A DNA stretch of 10,150 bases from DATKGL01 sp035510455 (GCA_035510455.1 DATKHB010000014.1:1-10150), one strand, 5' to 3'; shown: positions 1 to 6,472, counted from the stretch's first letter. Made by a program: numbers and translations. The notes: generated by a model not told the origin, from the sequence alone.

Positions 1-57
1 TAGTTTTAGACCTAGAGCTCTCGCTCTAGGTAGGTTAGGATTGGTAGAATAAGCCAT
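1..57 (-). CDS. N-terminal fragment of an HTH/transposase-like protein (partial)
   Basis: Only the first 19 codons are present; the gene runs off the left edge. The start codon is the ATG at 57. It is supported by a strong Shine-Dalgarno AAAGGAG (64-70, read on the minus strand) six bases upstream. The readable peptide begins MAYSTNPNLPRARALGLKL. The NPxLPRxR arrangement matches, from memory, the start of helix-turn-helix transposase-like proteins common in CPR genomes, where an HTH precedes an integrase-type catalytic domain. The family call rests on a short stretch and is an inference; the presence of a translated gene start is well supported by the SD. The gene diverges from ssrA. Codons 4-16 contain a perfect 8-base inverted repeat (11-18 and 23-30). 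Confidence 0.55.
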   Translation of the reverse strand, partial: MAYSTNPNLPRARALGLKL

Positions 58-73
58 GGTAGGCTCCTTTCTT

Positions 74-92
74 TGTTAGGTTGGTACTAACA
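74..92 (-). promoter_or_regulatory. Inverted repeat upstream of the HTH gene
   Basis: TGTTAG (74-79) and CTAACA (87-92) form a perfect 6-base inverted repeat around a 7-base spacer. It lies just upstream of the ribosome binding site of the leftward HTH gene, so it could be an operator or a leader hairpin. It is short enough to occur by chance. Confidence 0.2.
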
Positions 93-164
93 GTTTAGGA
101 TGCCTACCTTTTGTGTTGCAAAGGTGGTGAGTTAATACGAAATAACTGTAATTTCATAATTTTA

Positions 165-173
165 TGGTATAAT
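165..173 (+). promoter_or_regulatory. Extended -10 promoter of ssrA
   Basis: TG-N-TATAAT (TATAAT at 168-173) is a perfect consensus -10 with the extended TG element. The best -35 position (145-150) is poor, as is usual for extended -10 promoters. Transcription would begin near 180, leaving a leader of about 20 bases to be trimmed (RNase P in known systems) before the mature tmRNA 5' end at 201. Confidence 0.75.
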
Positions 174-200
174 ATACATGCTACGTAAGTAGCTTTACAT

Positions 201-603
201 GGGGCTGAATTTAAGCTCGACGTTGGACTTTATCAGTTAGTTTGCAGGTCGCGTGTCAAGCGTTATATGACAAACCAATTTAAATGCAAAAAAGCATTTG
301 ATCGCATTTGCTGATCTCTGCAAGAGTGTAAAAGCTTCTTTCAGTACTCCAGCATTCGCAACAGTTCGGGCCTAATAGCCTGAGCCACGTCTAATGTGAC
401 GTCAGATAGCATTCGTACGTGTCATATTATCTGTCTACGCAAGTCTAAGTGTCCGTGAGATTTGTCAAAATTTAGGACTTAGGAAGTTAACTTTTTGGTC
501 ATTTATTGGTTAGCTTCTGAAACACCTAAATGACCTAAACCTGTAGAATGCTAACTAAGTTAAACCAGCGGACGCGGAGGGCAGTGCTCCGCCAGCTCCA
601 CCA
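201..603 (+). ncRNA. ssrA: Transfer-messenger RNA (tmRNA)
   Basis: This one-piece tmRNA rescues stalled ribosomes with SmpB and adds a degradation tag. The 5' GGGGCTG (201-207) pairs over seven positions with CAGCTCC (593-599), followed by discriminator A600 and an encoded CCA (601-603). The CTCGACG box after the acceptor strand and the GGACGC before the T arm match known tmRNAs. The tag frame ends with TAA TAG at 373-378, in a context closely matching the E. coli tag end. The probable tag frame (334-372, resume codon GCT) reads ASFSTPAFATVRA, which lacks the usual LAA/VAA ending. Pseudoknot-type stems are visible, including a perfect 9-base stem 497-505/527-535 and CAGATA/TATCTG. The T arm is a 6-base stem (574-579/587-592) around GGCAGTG, not the expected TTCRANT, and the D-loop GG is AA. 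Length is 403 bases, near the usual 350-400. Confidence 0.95.
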
Positions 604-615
604 TAAGCATTATGA

Positions 616-639
616 CCCCTGTTATTTCAGGGGTTTTTT
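616..639 (+). terminator. Intrinsic terminator of ssrA
   Basis: CCCCTG (616-621) and CAGGGG (628-633) form a perfect 6-base stem around a 6-base loop, extended by A615-T634 and followed by six T residues. This is a textbook rho-independent terminator 12 bases after the tmRNA CCA end. Confidence 0.9.
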
Positions 640-640
640 G

Positions 641-669
641 TTGCAAAACAAATGGATATTACTTATGAT
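641..669 (+). promoter_or_regulatory. Promoter of the 679 membrane-protein gene (predicts a leaderless mRNA)
   Basis: TTGCAA (641-646) and TATGAT (664-669) are separated by exactly 17 bases. Initiation about seven bases after the -10 would fall near 676-677, two or three bases before the ATG at 679. No Shine-Dalgarno precedes that ATG, which agrees with a leaderless or near-leaderless transcript. Confidence 0.6.
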
Positions 670-678
670 TAGACCAAC

Positions 679-1581
679 ATGGATGACCAAGGTCAAAAGC
701 CAGAAGCTTCCCAACCATTAGATCCTCAGCCTTCAAATTCACCACCTCAAAACCAGTCCAAGGTATTGCGACCGTCTCAATCTTTTGTTGAGGAAATGAA
801 ATCAGCTGCTAGTCCAGCACTGCCGGTTTCTCAACCGGCATTAACTCCACAAGCCCAGAATAATCAAAACGCAGTTCCACAGGCCCAGACTCTGAAAGTA
901 GATTCGCCCAATTCCACTCAACCTGCTGTCAACTCAGTATATCCAGAAATAAGTAAAGGGTTTGGGATTTCGAATTCTCAGGCTGTTGCCTCTCCCGAAA
1001 AAAAGCCTAGTACAAACTCAAAATCAAATGATAAATCTATGGTCATAAAAATCTTAATTACTATTCTAGGTGTATATATTGCCAGTTCGGCTCTACTAGG
1101 TTTATTTGCGGGTCTTAAACTTTTATCTTTTGGTATTGCTAGGAGTACTGGCGGAATATTAACCGTTATCGACATTGTCTATCTAGTTGTTGGAGCCGGT
1201 ATTGTTTTCCGAAGAGAGATAGCTCGTATAGTATACGTAGTATTGGCAGTGGTTGGTCTAGTACTATCTTCGGTCGGCCTGTACTCATACATCCACGCTA
1301 CTTCTGGTAGTAACAGTCTTGAGCAGCAATCCAAACAGTCAATCATTGCGTCGACAAACAAAGAAATTGCAAATTATGAGAGCAGTACCACTATTCCTAC
1401 AAATCAAAAAACTCAAATTATTCAAGAAATTAAAAATACTGAAAACAATGAACTGAATTCCCCAGAGTATCCAACTGTAACGGTCAAAAAAACTATCGTG
1501 CCAATCATAGAGGGTTACGCAATTGCTATAATTCCTCTAATTTTTCTGACGAGGCCGTCGGTAAAAGAAGAGTTCAACTAA
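679..1581 (+). CDS. Pro/Gln/Ser-rich membrane protein with four predicted helices
   Basis: The function is not recognised. The 300-residue protein has a low-complexity hydrophilic N-terminal half (about residues 1-120, rich in Pro, Gln, Ser and Asn, with VPQAQ/TPQAQ-type repeats). It is followed by hydrophobic helices at about 121-145, 157-177, 182-205 and 272-290. A polar loop (about 206-270) rich in Glu, Asn, Thr and Lys separates the third and fourth helices. The layout suggests a disordered cytoplasmic tail on a small polytopic membrane protein; there is no cleavable signal peptide and no catalytic motif that I can see. The ATG at 679 has no Shine-Dalgarno, but a promoter ends nine bases before it, so this start is likely used on a leaderless mRNA. 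Similar Pro/Gln-rich small membrane proteins are frequent and uncharacterised in CPR genomes (general knowledge, not a hit). Confidence 0.75.
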   Translation: MDDQGQKPEASQPLDPQPSNSPPQNQSKVLRPSQSFVEEMKSAASPALPVSQPALTPQAQNNQNAVPQAQTLKVDSPNSTQPAVNSVYPEISKGFGISNSQAVASPEKKPSTNSKSNDKSMVIKILITILGVYIASSALLGLFAGLKLLSFGIARSTGGILTVIDIVYLVVGAGIVFRREIARIVYVVLAVVGLVLSSVGLYSYIHATSGSNSLEQQSKQSIIASTNKEIANYESSTTIPTNQKTQIIQEIKNTENNELNSPEYPTVTVKKTIVPIIEGYAIAIIPLIFLTRPSVKEEFN

Positions 1582-1758
1582 TTTGTGTGCTTATCCTTAG
1601 CGGACTAGCATCTCCTTAGAGTGTTCCTTCCCCTGTTTATAGAATATATAATCATCCCAAAGTAAATACCTCCATCTCCTTATTTCATCAAAGACTAGGG
1701 GTGAATTATTTTGGACTCACTCCCCCATGATTATTTGTCTAGTTACCATTTAAGATAA

Positions 1759-1785
1759 AAAATACCCTCGCCTAGAGGGTATTTT
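1759..1785. terminator. Bidirectional intrinsic terminator between convergent genes
   Basis: AAAATACCCTC (1759-1769) and GAGGGTATTTT (1775-1785) form a perfect 11-base stem around a 5-base loop. Because the stem ends in A/T tracts on both sides, it gives a T-run on either strand. It can therefore end the rightward 679 gene and the leftward RNA-binding protein gene, whose stop is 20 bases away. Confidence 0.85.
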
Positions 1786-1804
1786 CTCTGTTTGTAAAGA
1801 AGTT

Positions 1805-2149
1805 TTAGTATTTTCTTCCGCCACCACCGCCACCGCGGCGATCATTACCACCGCGGAAGCCGCCACCACCGCCACCACCGAAAGATCGATTCTCTCGAGG
1901 TTCTTGTGGTCGAGCTTCGTTAACAGCGATAGCCCGGCCTTCGATTTCCTTACCGTTAAGATCTTTTATAGCAGTTTGAGCTTCCTCTTCGGTGCTCATT
2001 TCGACAAAACCAAAGCCTTTTGATTGGCCAGAGTATTTGTCTTTGATAACTTGTGCTGATTGAACTGTACCAACAGTTGCGAACAAGTCGCGTAGCTGGT
2101 CGTCGGTTACGACATAGGCCAATCCACCCACAAATAACTTAGTTGCCAT
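1805..2149 (-). CDS. RRM glycine-rich RNA-binding protein
   Basis: A 114-residue single RNA-recognition-motif protein, as in the cyanobacterial Rbp and eukaryotic GRP families. RNP2 is KLFVGGL (residues 4-10) and RNP1 is KGFGFVEM (44-51), with the aromatic residues that stack on RNA bases. The beta-alpha-beta-beta-alpha-beta core spans about residues 3-78 and is followed by a Gly/Arg/Asn-rich tail (89-114) with runs of up to seven glycines. It presumably binds single-stranded RNA in the cytoplasm as an RNA chaperone; cyanobacterial relatives are often cold-induced, but induction here is an inference. The ATG at 2149 is fixed by AAGGAG (2156-2161) six bases upstream. An extended -10 lies about 120 bases upstream, giving a long 5' leader. 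The gene is monocistronic and converges on the 679 gene. Confidence 0.93.
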   Translation of the reverse strand: MATKLFVGGLAYVVTDDQLRDLFATVGTVQSAQVIKDKYSGQSKGFGFVEMSTEEEAQTAIKDLNGKEIEGRAIAVNEARPQEPRENRSFGGGGGGGFRGGNDRRGGGGGGRKY

Positions 2150-2267
2150 TTACTTCTCCTTCTTTTCTCTATGGTAGCTGGCAATCTAAATTATCCAGTT
2201 AGCTGCACCCAAACGAAACTTTTTAATATATAAACTAGTGAAAAATAGCAGCATCTCTAGTTCGCAT

Positions 2268-2275
2268 AGTATATC
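2268..2275 (-). promoter_or_regulatory. Extended -10 promoter candidate for the RRM gene
   Basis: On the minus strand TG-A-TATACT (TATACT at 2273-2268) fits an extended -10; the -35 region (2296-2291, TGGTAA) is weak. Initiation near 2261 would give a 5' leader of about 110 bases before the ATG at 2149. That leader contains AACTAG...CTAGTT, a 6-base inverted repeat, and is long for a genome that otherwise shows almost no leaders. Confidence 0.45.
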
Positions 2276-2387
2276 ATCTGTTAATAAGTTTTACCATCGC
2301 TTTTTGCTGATGTAAATTTTATCTTTTTTGGGTATATATTTTGCGCTATAGGATTAGAATAAAATGTGCGAGGAGGGGACTATTAAT

Positions 2388-3590
2388 ATGCTTGAAACTG
2401 CACAATCAATCATTAGAAGAATCGGCAAACAGATGGGCCTATTGCCCCCGGAGATCGATAAATTACTCAAGCCGAACGCATTGCACAGCTTTGAAATCAA
2501 ACTAGATAACGGGAAGTCCTTCCCGGCTTATCGGGTGCAGCACAATAATAAGCGCGGACCCTATAAGGGCGGGATTCGGTTTCACCCTGAAGTTAATGCC
2601 GATGAGGTCCAGGCACTGGCCACCCTCATGAGTTTTAAAACCGCAGCTGTCGATCTGCCGTTGGGTGGGGGAAAGGGTGGAGTATCGGTAAACCCACGCG
2701 ACCTGAGCGACATAGAGATTGAGGAATTGAGCAGAAAGTATGCTCGGTATATGGCTCCTTACATTGGCCCCACTAAAGATGTCCCAGCACCGGATGTAAA
2801 TACCGATGGACGGATTATCGACTGGATGGTAGATGAGTATGAAAAGACCACGGGCGATAAAAGCAAAGCTAGTTTCACGGGTAAAAGTTTAAGGAACGGC
2901 GGCAGCCAGGGCAGAGATGCGGCAACTGGGCGTGGTGGAGTAATTGCTCTTAGGGAGTTATTAAAACATGATAAAAAAGACAAGCAAACTTTAACGGTTG
3001 CCATTCAGGGATTTGGGAATGTCGGGTCATTTTTTGCGACTATAGCTCAAAAAGATCATCCGTTGTGGAAGCTTATATCCGCTAGCGATTCAACTGGAGC
3101 AGTATTTGATAAAACCGGGCTACATGCCAAGGCTCTCGATAAATATAAAGCTGATAGGCAATCATTTTCTAACTATAAAAGCACAGGGTTATCGTTTATT
3201 TCTAACGAAGAATTACTCAAACTTAAAGTTGATATCCTGATCTTAGCAGGCCTCGGAGACGTTATTGATCAGAAAAACATGAAACAGATTCAAGCAAAAT
3301 ACATTATCGAATTGGCTAACGGCCCGATTAACGACAAAGCATACGATTACTTAATAACTAAAGGGAAGACTATCTTGCCGGATATAATCGCTAATGCCGG
3401 CGGGGTCATCGTGAGTTACCTAGAATGGGTGCAAAATCGTCAGTCTATTCGCTGGTCAGCCAGTGAAGTGAATAAAAAGCTAGAGAAATATATGGCCAAT
3501 GCCATGAAAGAGTTGTATAAAGTCGCTGATACCAACAAAGTGCCTCTCAAAGACGCGGCCTTCATGGTTGCCATAAAAAGGCTAGCTTAA
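2388..3590 (+). CDS. Glu/Leu/Phe/Val dehydrogenase (glutamate dehydrogenase-like)
   Basis: A 400-residue cytoplasmic oxidoreductase that interconverts an amino acid (most likely glutamate) and its 2-oxo acid with NAD(P). From the ATG at 2388, the N-terminal dimerisation/substrate domain carries PYKGGIR (K60), SFKTA (K84), the catalytic Lys loop PLGGGKGG (K96) and DVPAPDVNT (D136). The Rossmann domain carries GFGNVG (208-213), and the end has the family NAGGVIVSYLEW motif. Length is close to the usual 410-420 residues, so it is full length. I chose 2388 because GGAGGGG (about 2372-2378) lies 9 bases upstream and the peptide begins like family members (MLETAQ). An in-frame ATG at 2364 would add 8 residues and is placed like a leaderless start (TAGGAT at 2349-2354). 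Cofactor and exact substrate cannot be settled from motifs. It converges on the LCP gene. Confidence 0.93.
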   Translation: MLETAQSIIRRIGKQMGLLPPEIDKLLKPNALHSFEIKLDNGKSFPAYRVQHNNKRGPYKGGIRFHPEVNADEVQALATLMSFKTAAVDLPLGGGKGGVSVNPRDLSDIEIEELSRKYARYMAPYIGPTKDVPAPDVNTDGRIIDWMVDEYEKTTGDKSKASFTGKSLRNGGSQGRDAATGRGGVIALRELLKHDKKDKQTLTVAIQGFGNVGSFFATIAQKDHPLWKLISASDSTGAVFDKTGLHAKALDKYKADRQSFSNYKSTGLSFISNEELLKLKVDILILAGLGDVIDQKNMKQIQAKYIIELANGPINDKAYDYLITKGKTILPDIIANAGGVIVSYLEWVQNRQSIRWSASEVNKKLEKYMANAMKELYKVADTNKVPLKDAAFMVAIKRLA

Positions 3591-3601
3591 ATTTATTTAA
3601 G
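3586..3601. repeat. AT-rich inverted repeat spanning the two convergent stop codons
   Basis: CTTAAA (3586-3591), TTTA, TTTAAG (3596-3601) is a perfect palindrome containing the TAA of the dehydrogenase (3588-3590) and the antisense TAA of the LCP gene (3597-3599). It is only 6 base pairs and AT-rich, so it is a weak terminator at best. No other terminator fits in the 6-base gap. Confidence 0.4.
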
Positions 3602-4916
3602 GACTCGTGTTGTTTGTCCCCGCGGACATTATCTGTTGTATAACTGTTTGAATCTGGGTGAAGTTGTTAAAACCGGCGGTTGGTATTAAAGCGTCTTCGC
3701 CGTTGGGAGCCAAATAGCCGGTTAGTAATTCCTGACCATTTATTTCATTTAATCCATAGGATTTTATATTGGCATTACTTATTCCCTTGGTATCTGAGTA
3801 CAAACTCTCAACGTCGTTTAGTTTAAGGTTAGTTTGAACATTGTTGCCGATTGCATCTATAAATTGGCCAACTTTCAGAGGGTTAGACAAAAAACCTATA
3901 TTAGTAGCTTTATCTTTTATGGCAATAGCCATTTGTCGCTGATGCTCGGTGCGGTCAAAATCGCTACTTGGAAACCCATACGATCCGTATCCGTCTCCTC
4001 TTGCTCTAGCTAGGTTAAGAGCCTCCTGGCCGTTGAGCGTAACTTCCCCATTGGGCAGATCAACATGCGTGTAAGGATCATATAGCCCGCGGGGATCGGG
4101 ACTTTGAATATCGATCGTGATACCACCAACGGCATTGACCGTGTCTTTAAATGCCGCGTAGTTAATCAGAGCGTAATAATCAATCGGTATCCTAAAGTCC
4201 TGGTTGATTATTTCCTCTAATTGGCCCATACCGCCGTTAGGATAACCGTTTTGTTGGAAGCTAGTCACATCATTAGTGGCATTAATTTTCTGATAGCCTA
4301 ATGAAGGTATATCCACCCATGTGTCTCTAGGGATACTAAGCAAAAACGAAGTGTGATTTTTAGTATTTAGGCTAAGGATCATTATCGAATCAGTTAGATC
4401 GGCGCCTTGGTGTCCTGGATCATCAGACGAATCACCGGCAACCAAAATGTTTACTCGGCCATTTTGGTTCTTAAGTGGTGTATGGTAAAAAAGACCAAGC
4501 AGCGCAATAGGATTATTGTCGTGAGTTACCTCGGCCAAATTCCTATAAAACTTCCAGCCAAGCCATCCCCCGGTCAATAAAACGACTACCAATATAGTGG
4601 CAAATCCTCTTTTGAAGATTTTCTTCCAGTTTTTTGGCGACTTTTCTTTGGTCTTTTTGACATGCTTGGGCTTAACTCTCTCGGCATTGTCATGTAAGGT
4701 AGCCTCTAGAGCCACATCTTTTTGAGTAAAAGCACTGTCTATATTAAGCTTATTTTTCCTAGCAACAGATGGCGTTAGCATAGCATCCTCAAGAGAATGC
4801 TTACGCTGTCTGTCTCTTTGACCCGAAAAATCAATCGGTTTTCTACCAGCATGGTTGACTGTAAAAAACCCGTCGCTATTATTTGATTGATTTTTAGAAT
4901 ATTTGTCAAAATCCAT
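3597..4916 (-). CDS. LytR-CpsA-Psr (LCP) family cell-wall glycopolymer transferase
   Basis: A 439-residue membrane-anchored enzyme of the LCP family, which transfers undecaprenyl-pyrophosphate-linked glycopolymers onto peptidoglycan or surface proteins in Gram-positive-type envelopes. A basic cytoplasmic N-terminus (1-103) precedes one transmembrane helix (about 104-124). The extracytoplasmic LCP domain (about 153-340) shows VNILVAGDSS, DLTDSIM (D173, D176), SIPRDTW (R197, D198), KINAT, the VGGI strand, LNGQEALNLARAR (R304, R306) and DFDRTEHQRQ (D319, D321, R322). These are the conserved acidic and arginine positions for pyrophosphate and metal binding. The C-terminal 100 residues lack a recognisable LytR_C domain. 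The ATG at 4916 has no SD, but TACAAT lies 8 bases before it. It shares a divergent promoter interval with the trehalase gene. Confidence 0.93.
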   Translation of the reverse strand: MDFDKYSKNQSNNSDGFFTVNHAGRKPIDFSGQRDRQRKHSLEDAMLTPSVARKNKLNIDSAFTQKDVALEATLHDNAERVKPKHVKKTKEKSPKNWKKIFKRGFATILVVVLLTGGWLGWKFYRNLAEVTHDNNPIALLGLFYHTPLKNQNGRVNILVAGDSSDDPGHQGADLTDSIMILSLNTKNHTSFLLSIPRDTWVDIPSLGYQKINATNDVTSFQQNGYPNGGMGQLEEIINQDFRIPIDYYALINYAAFKDTVNAVGGITIDIQSPDPRGLYDPYTHVDLPNGEVTLNGQEALNLARARGDGYGSYGFPSSDFDRTEHQRQMAIAIKDKATNIGFLSNPLKVGQFIDAIGNNVQTNLKLNDVESLYSDTKGISNANIKSYGLNEINGQELLTGYLAPNGEDALIPTAGFNNFTQIQTVIQQIMSAGTNNTSP

Positions 4917-4924
4917 ACCCGTTT

Positions 4925-4953
4925 ATTGTACTTTAGCTTATAAGTAATGGGAA
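4925..4953 (-). promoter_or_regulatory. Promoter of the LCP gene (predicts a leaderless mRNA)
   Basis: On the minus strand TTCCCA (4953-4948) and TACAAT (4930-4925) are separated by 17 bases. Transcription would start near 4918, two bases before the ATG at 4916, and no Shine-Dalgarno is present. Confidence 0.6.
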
Positions 4954-4967
4954 GAAACGATAGATTT

Positions 4968-5036
4968 GGTTATCTCCTCTTGACTAATGTAATTTAACGT
5001 TATGAACCTGAAAATCTACACGATAACCGATAGGTT
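4968..5036. promoter_or_regulatory. Candidate operator repeats between the LCP and trehalase genes
   Basis: The divergent interval holds GGTTATC (4968-4974) with its inverse GATAACC (5022-5028), the palindrome TAACGTTA (4995-5002), and AACCT (5005-5009) with AGGTT (5032-5036). TTGACT is followed by NATG twice, at 4979 and 5039. A possible second promoter, TTGACT-16-TATGAA (4979-5006), overlaps them. Shared control of both genes is an inference. Confidence 0.3.
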
Positions 5037-5038
5037 CC

Positions 5039-5067
5039 TTGACTCATGATTATATGTAGCTTAGGCT
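5039..5067 (+). promoter_or_regulatory. Promoter of the trehalase gene (predicts a leaderless mRNA)
   Basis: TTGACT (5039-5044, five of six to consensus) and TAGGCT (5062-5067, weak) are exactly 17 bases apart. The expected start near 5074 is about three bases before the ATG at 5077. The leader GGTAACAAG has no convincing Shine-Dalgarno. Confidence 0.5.
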
Positions 5068-5076
5068 GGTAACAAG

Positions 5077-6357
5077 ATGTTTGGCTTTCATAAAACAAAA
5101 ATTTCTACCGGTAAAATAGCTAATTGGTCGTTTCGCCCAGACAAGGCCCTAAAACCTGAAGATGTGCAGGATGCCCGGCAATATATCAATCAATTTTGGC
5201 CTAAGCTTACAAGATTTCACCCTAAGGATGACGGTGGTTTACTAGGTTTGCCTAAACCTTATCTAGTACCGGCCTACGAAGAGGGGCACGAGTTTGATTT
5301 TAACGAACTGTATTACTGGGATAGTTACTTCTTGATCCAGGGGATATTGGACAAAGACAATAAAGAACTGGTCATGGGGATTTTAGATGATTTAATGACT
5401 CTGTTTGAACGGTTTAAAATTGTTCCAAACGCCTCTCGAACATATTTAACGGGTCGTTCACAACCTCCATTCTTGACGAGTTTTATCTGGGATTTGTTCC
5501 AGACGTACAATCTTGATAAAAAATGGTTAGAGCGGTCTATGAGTGTTGCCGAAGAAGAGTACAAAACAGTATGGATGGGTACTTCTAAGCCAAACGCCAG
5601 GTTAGTTTACCGGGGACTGAGCCGGTATTATGACATTAATTATATAAATGAACTTGCTCAAGCAGAAAGCGGCTGGGATATGACACCGCGATTTGGTAGG
5701 CATACATTAGAATACGTGCCGGTTGATTTGAATGCTTTGTTGTACAAATACGAGATTGATTTTGGGAGAACAGCAAGGCTTTTGGGTGATAAAAGAAAGG
5801 CCGCCGAATGGGAGACGTCAGCCAGACATCGCAAACAAACGATTAATGAATTAATGTGGGACAAGGGCAGAGGACTTTATTATGACTACAACTACGCTAA
5901 AGAGAAGAAAGGGAACGTTAGCTCACTAGCTTCTTACTATACTATGTGGGCAGGACTTGCCAACGAAGAGCAGGCTAAGCAAATGGTCGGTGCGCTCAAA
6001 CGATTTGAGAATAAGGGCGGCTTAGCTACAACAGACTCTCTACCGATCGGCCAATATGTCCTGGGGTCAATTCCTACCCAATGGGCTTACCCTAACGGTT
6101 GGGCTCCCCTTCACTTCCTAGTGATTTATGGGTTACAGAGATATGGATATGTGAATGACGCCTGGCGGATATCTAATAAGTGGCTTAAAACTAATTTAGC
6201 TTGGTACGAAAAGCACCATGTATTTCTAGAAAAATATAATGTAGTTCAGCCCGATAAGCCACCGATAAAGGGAGTGTATCCAAGTCAAACAGGTTTTGGT
6301 TGGACAAATTCAGTATTTGAACGTCTATGTAAAGACTTCATTGATGCAAAGATCTAA
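5077..6357 (+). CDS. Trehalase-family (GH37-like) glycosidase, cytoplasmic
   Basis: A 426-residue (alpha/alpha)6-barrel glycosidase; the family hydrolyses trehalose to two glucoses by inversion. Hallmarks in order: EFDFNELYYWDSYF (72-85, trehalase signature region), NASRTYLTGRSQPP (118-131), the general acid in AESGWD (D201), YVPVDLNALLYK (213-224), QWAYPNGWAP (335-344, second signature) and the general base in LEKYN (E385), followed by QTGFGWTN (404-411). No signal peptide is present and the length is short of E. coli TreA (565, periplasmic), so it is cytoplasmic. Two positions depart from E. coli TreA as I recall it: the Asp of QWDxPNGWAP is Ala, and the Glu of GEYPxQxGFGWTNG is Val (GVYPSQ, residue 400). 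Both catalytic acids remain, so activity is likely, but the sugar accepted at the +1 subsite may differ. It shares its promoter interval with LCP. Confidence 0.9.
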   Translation: MFGFHKTKISTGKIANWSFRPDKALKPEDVQDARQYINQFWPKLTRFHPKDDGGLLGLPKPYLVPAYEEGHEFDFNELYYWDSYFLIQGILDKDNKELVMGILDDLMTLFERFKIVPNASRTYLTGRSQPPFLTSFIWDLFQTYNLDKKWLERSMSVAEEEYKTVWMGTSKPNARLVYRGLSRYYDINYINELAQAESGWDMTPRFGRHTLEYVPVDLNALLYKYEIDFGRTARLLGDKRKAAEWETSARHRKQTINELMWDKGRGLYYDYNYAKEKKGNVSSLASYYTMWAGLANEEQAKQMVGALKRFENKGGLATTDSLPIGQYVLGSIPTQWAYPNGWAPLHFLVIYGLQRYGYVNDAWRISNKWLKTNLAWYEKHHVFLEKYNVVQPDKPPIKGVYPSQTGFGWTNSVFERLCKDFIDAKI

Positions 6358-6378
6358 CTAAAACAACAAGCTTGGATA

Positions 6379-6454
6379 TGGTGGCGCCTCCCAGACTCGA
6401 ACTGGGGACACAAGGCTCTTCAAGCCTCTGCTCTACCAACTGAGCTAAAGCGCC
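6379..6454 (-). tRNA. tRNA-Phe (GAA)
   Basis: The 76-base cloverleaf on the minus strand starts GGCGCTT (6454-6448) and pairs with AGGCGCC before discriminator A and an encoded CCA (6381-6379). The anticodon loop TTGAAGA, on stem GAGGC/GCCTT, gives GAA. The D-loop has the normal GG and the T-loop the normal TTCGAGT. It lies downstream of, and antisense to, read-through from the trehalase gene, with no terminator between them. Confidence 0.96.
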
Positions 6455-6466
6455 ATTAACCAAATT

Positions 6467-6472
6467 AGTATA
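6467..6472 (-). promoter_or_regulatory. -10 element of tRNA-Phe
   Basis: TATACT on the minus strand (6472-6467) is 12 bases upstream of the tRNA 5' end. The -35 region near 6490-6496 is poor. Confidence 0.55.

Noticed and set aside
106..125. ACCTTT/AAAGGT hairpin before the ssrA promoter as a terminator
   Set aside because: Only six pairs, an 8-base loop and no T-run on either strand.
978..1361. Two leftward open frames of 60-65 codons opposite the 679 gene
   Set aside because: They lie wholly antisense to a well-supported membrane protein gene, have no ribosome binding sites and show no recognisable composition.
1582..1758. Additional small gene or RNA between the 679 gene and the terminator
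   Set aside because: Both strands are broken by stops into frames under about 20 codons, and I found no convincing stable fold.
2759..3004. Leftward frame of 81 codons opposite the dehydrogenase gene
   Set aside because: It is a mirror of the conserved dehydrogenase coding sequence, with no SD and no domain.
5325..5864. Leftward frames opposite the trehalase gene
   Set aside because: They are antisense to conserved GH37 motifs and have no start signals.
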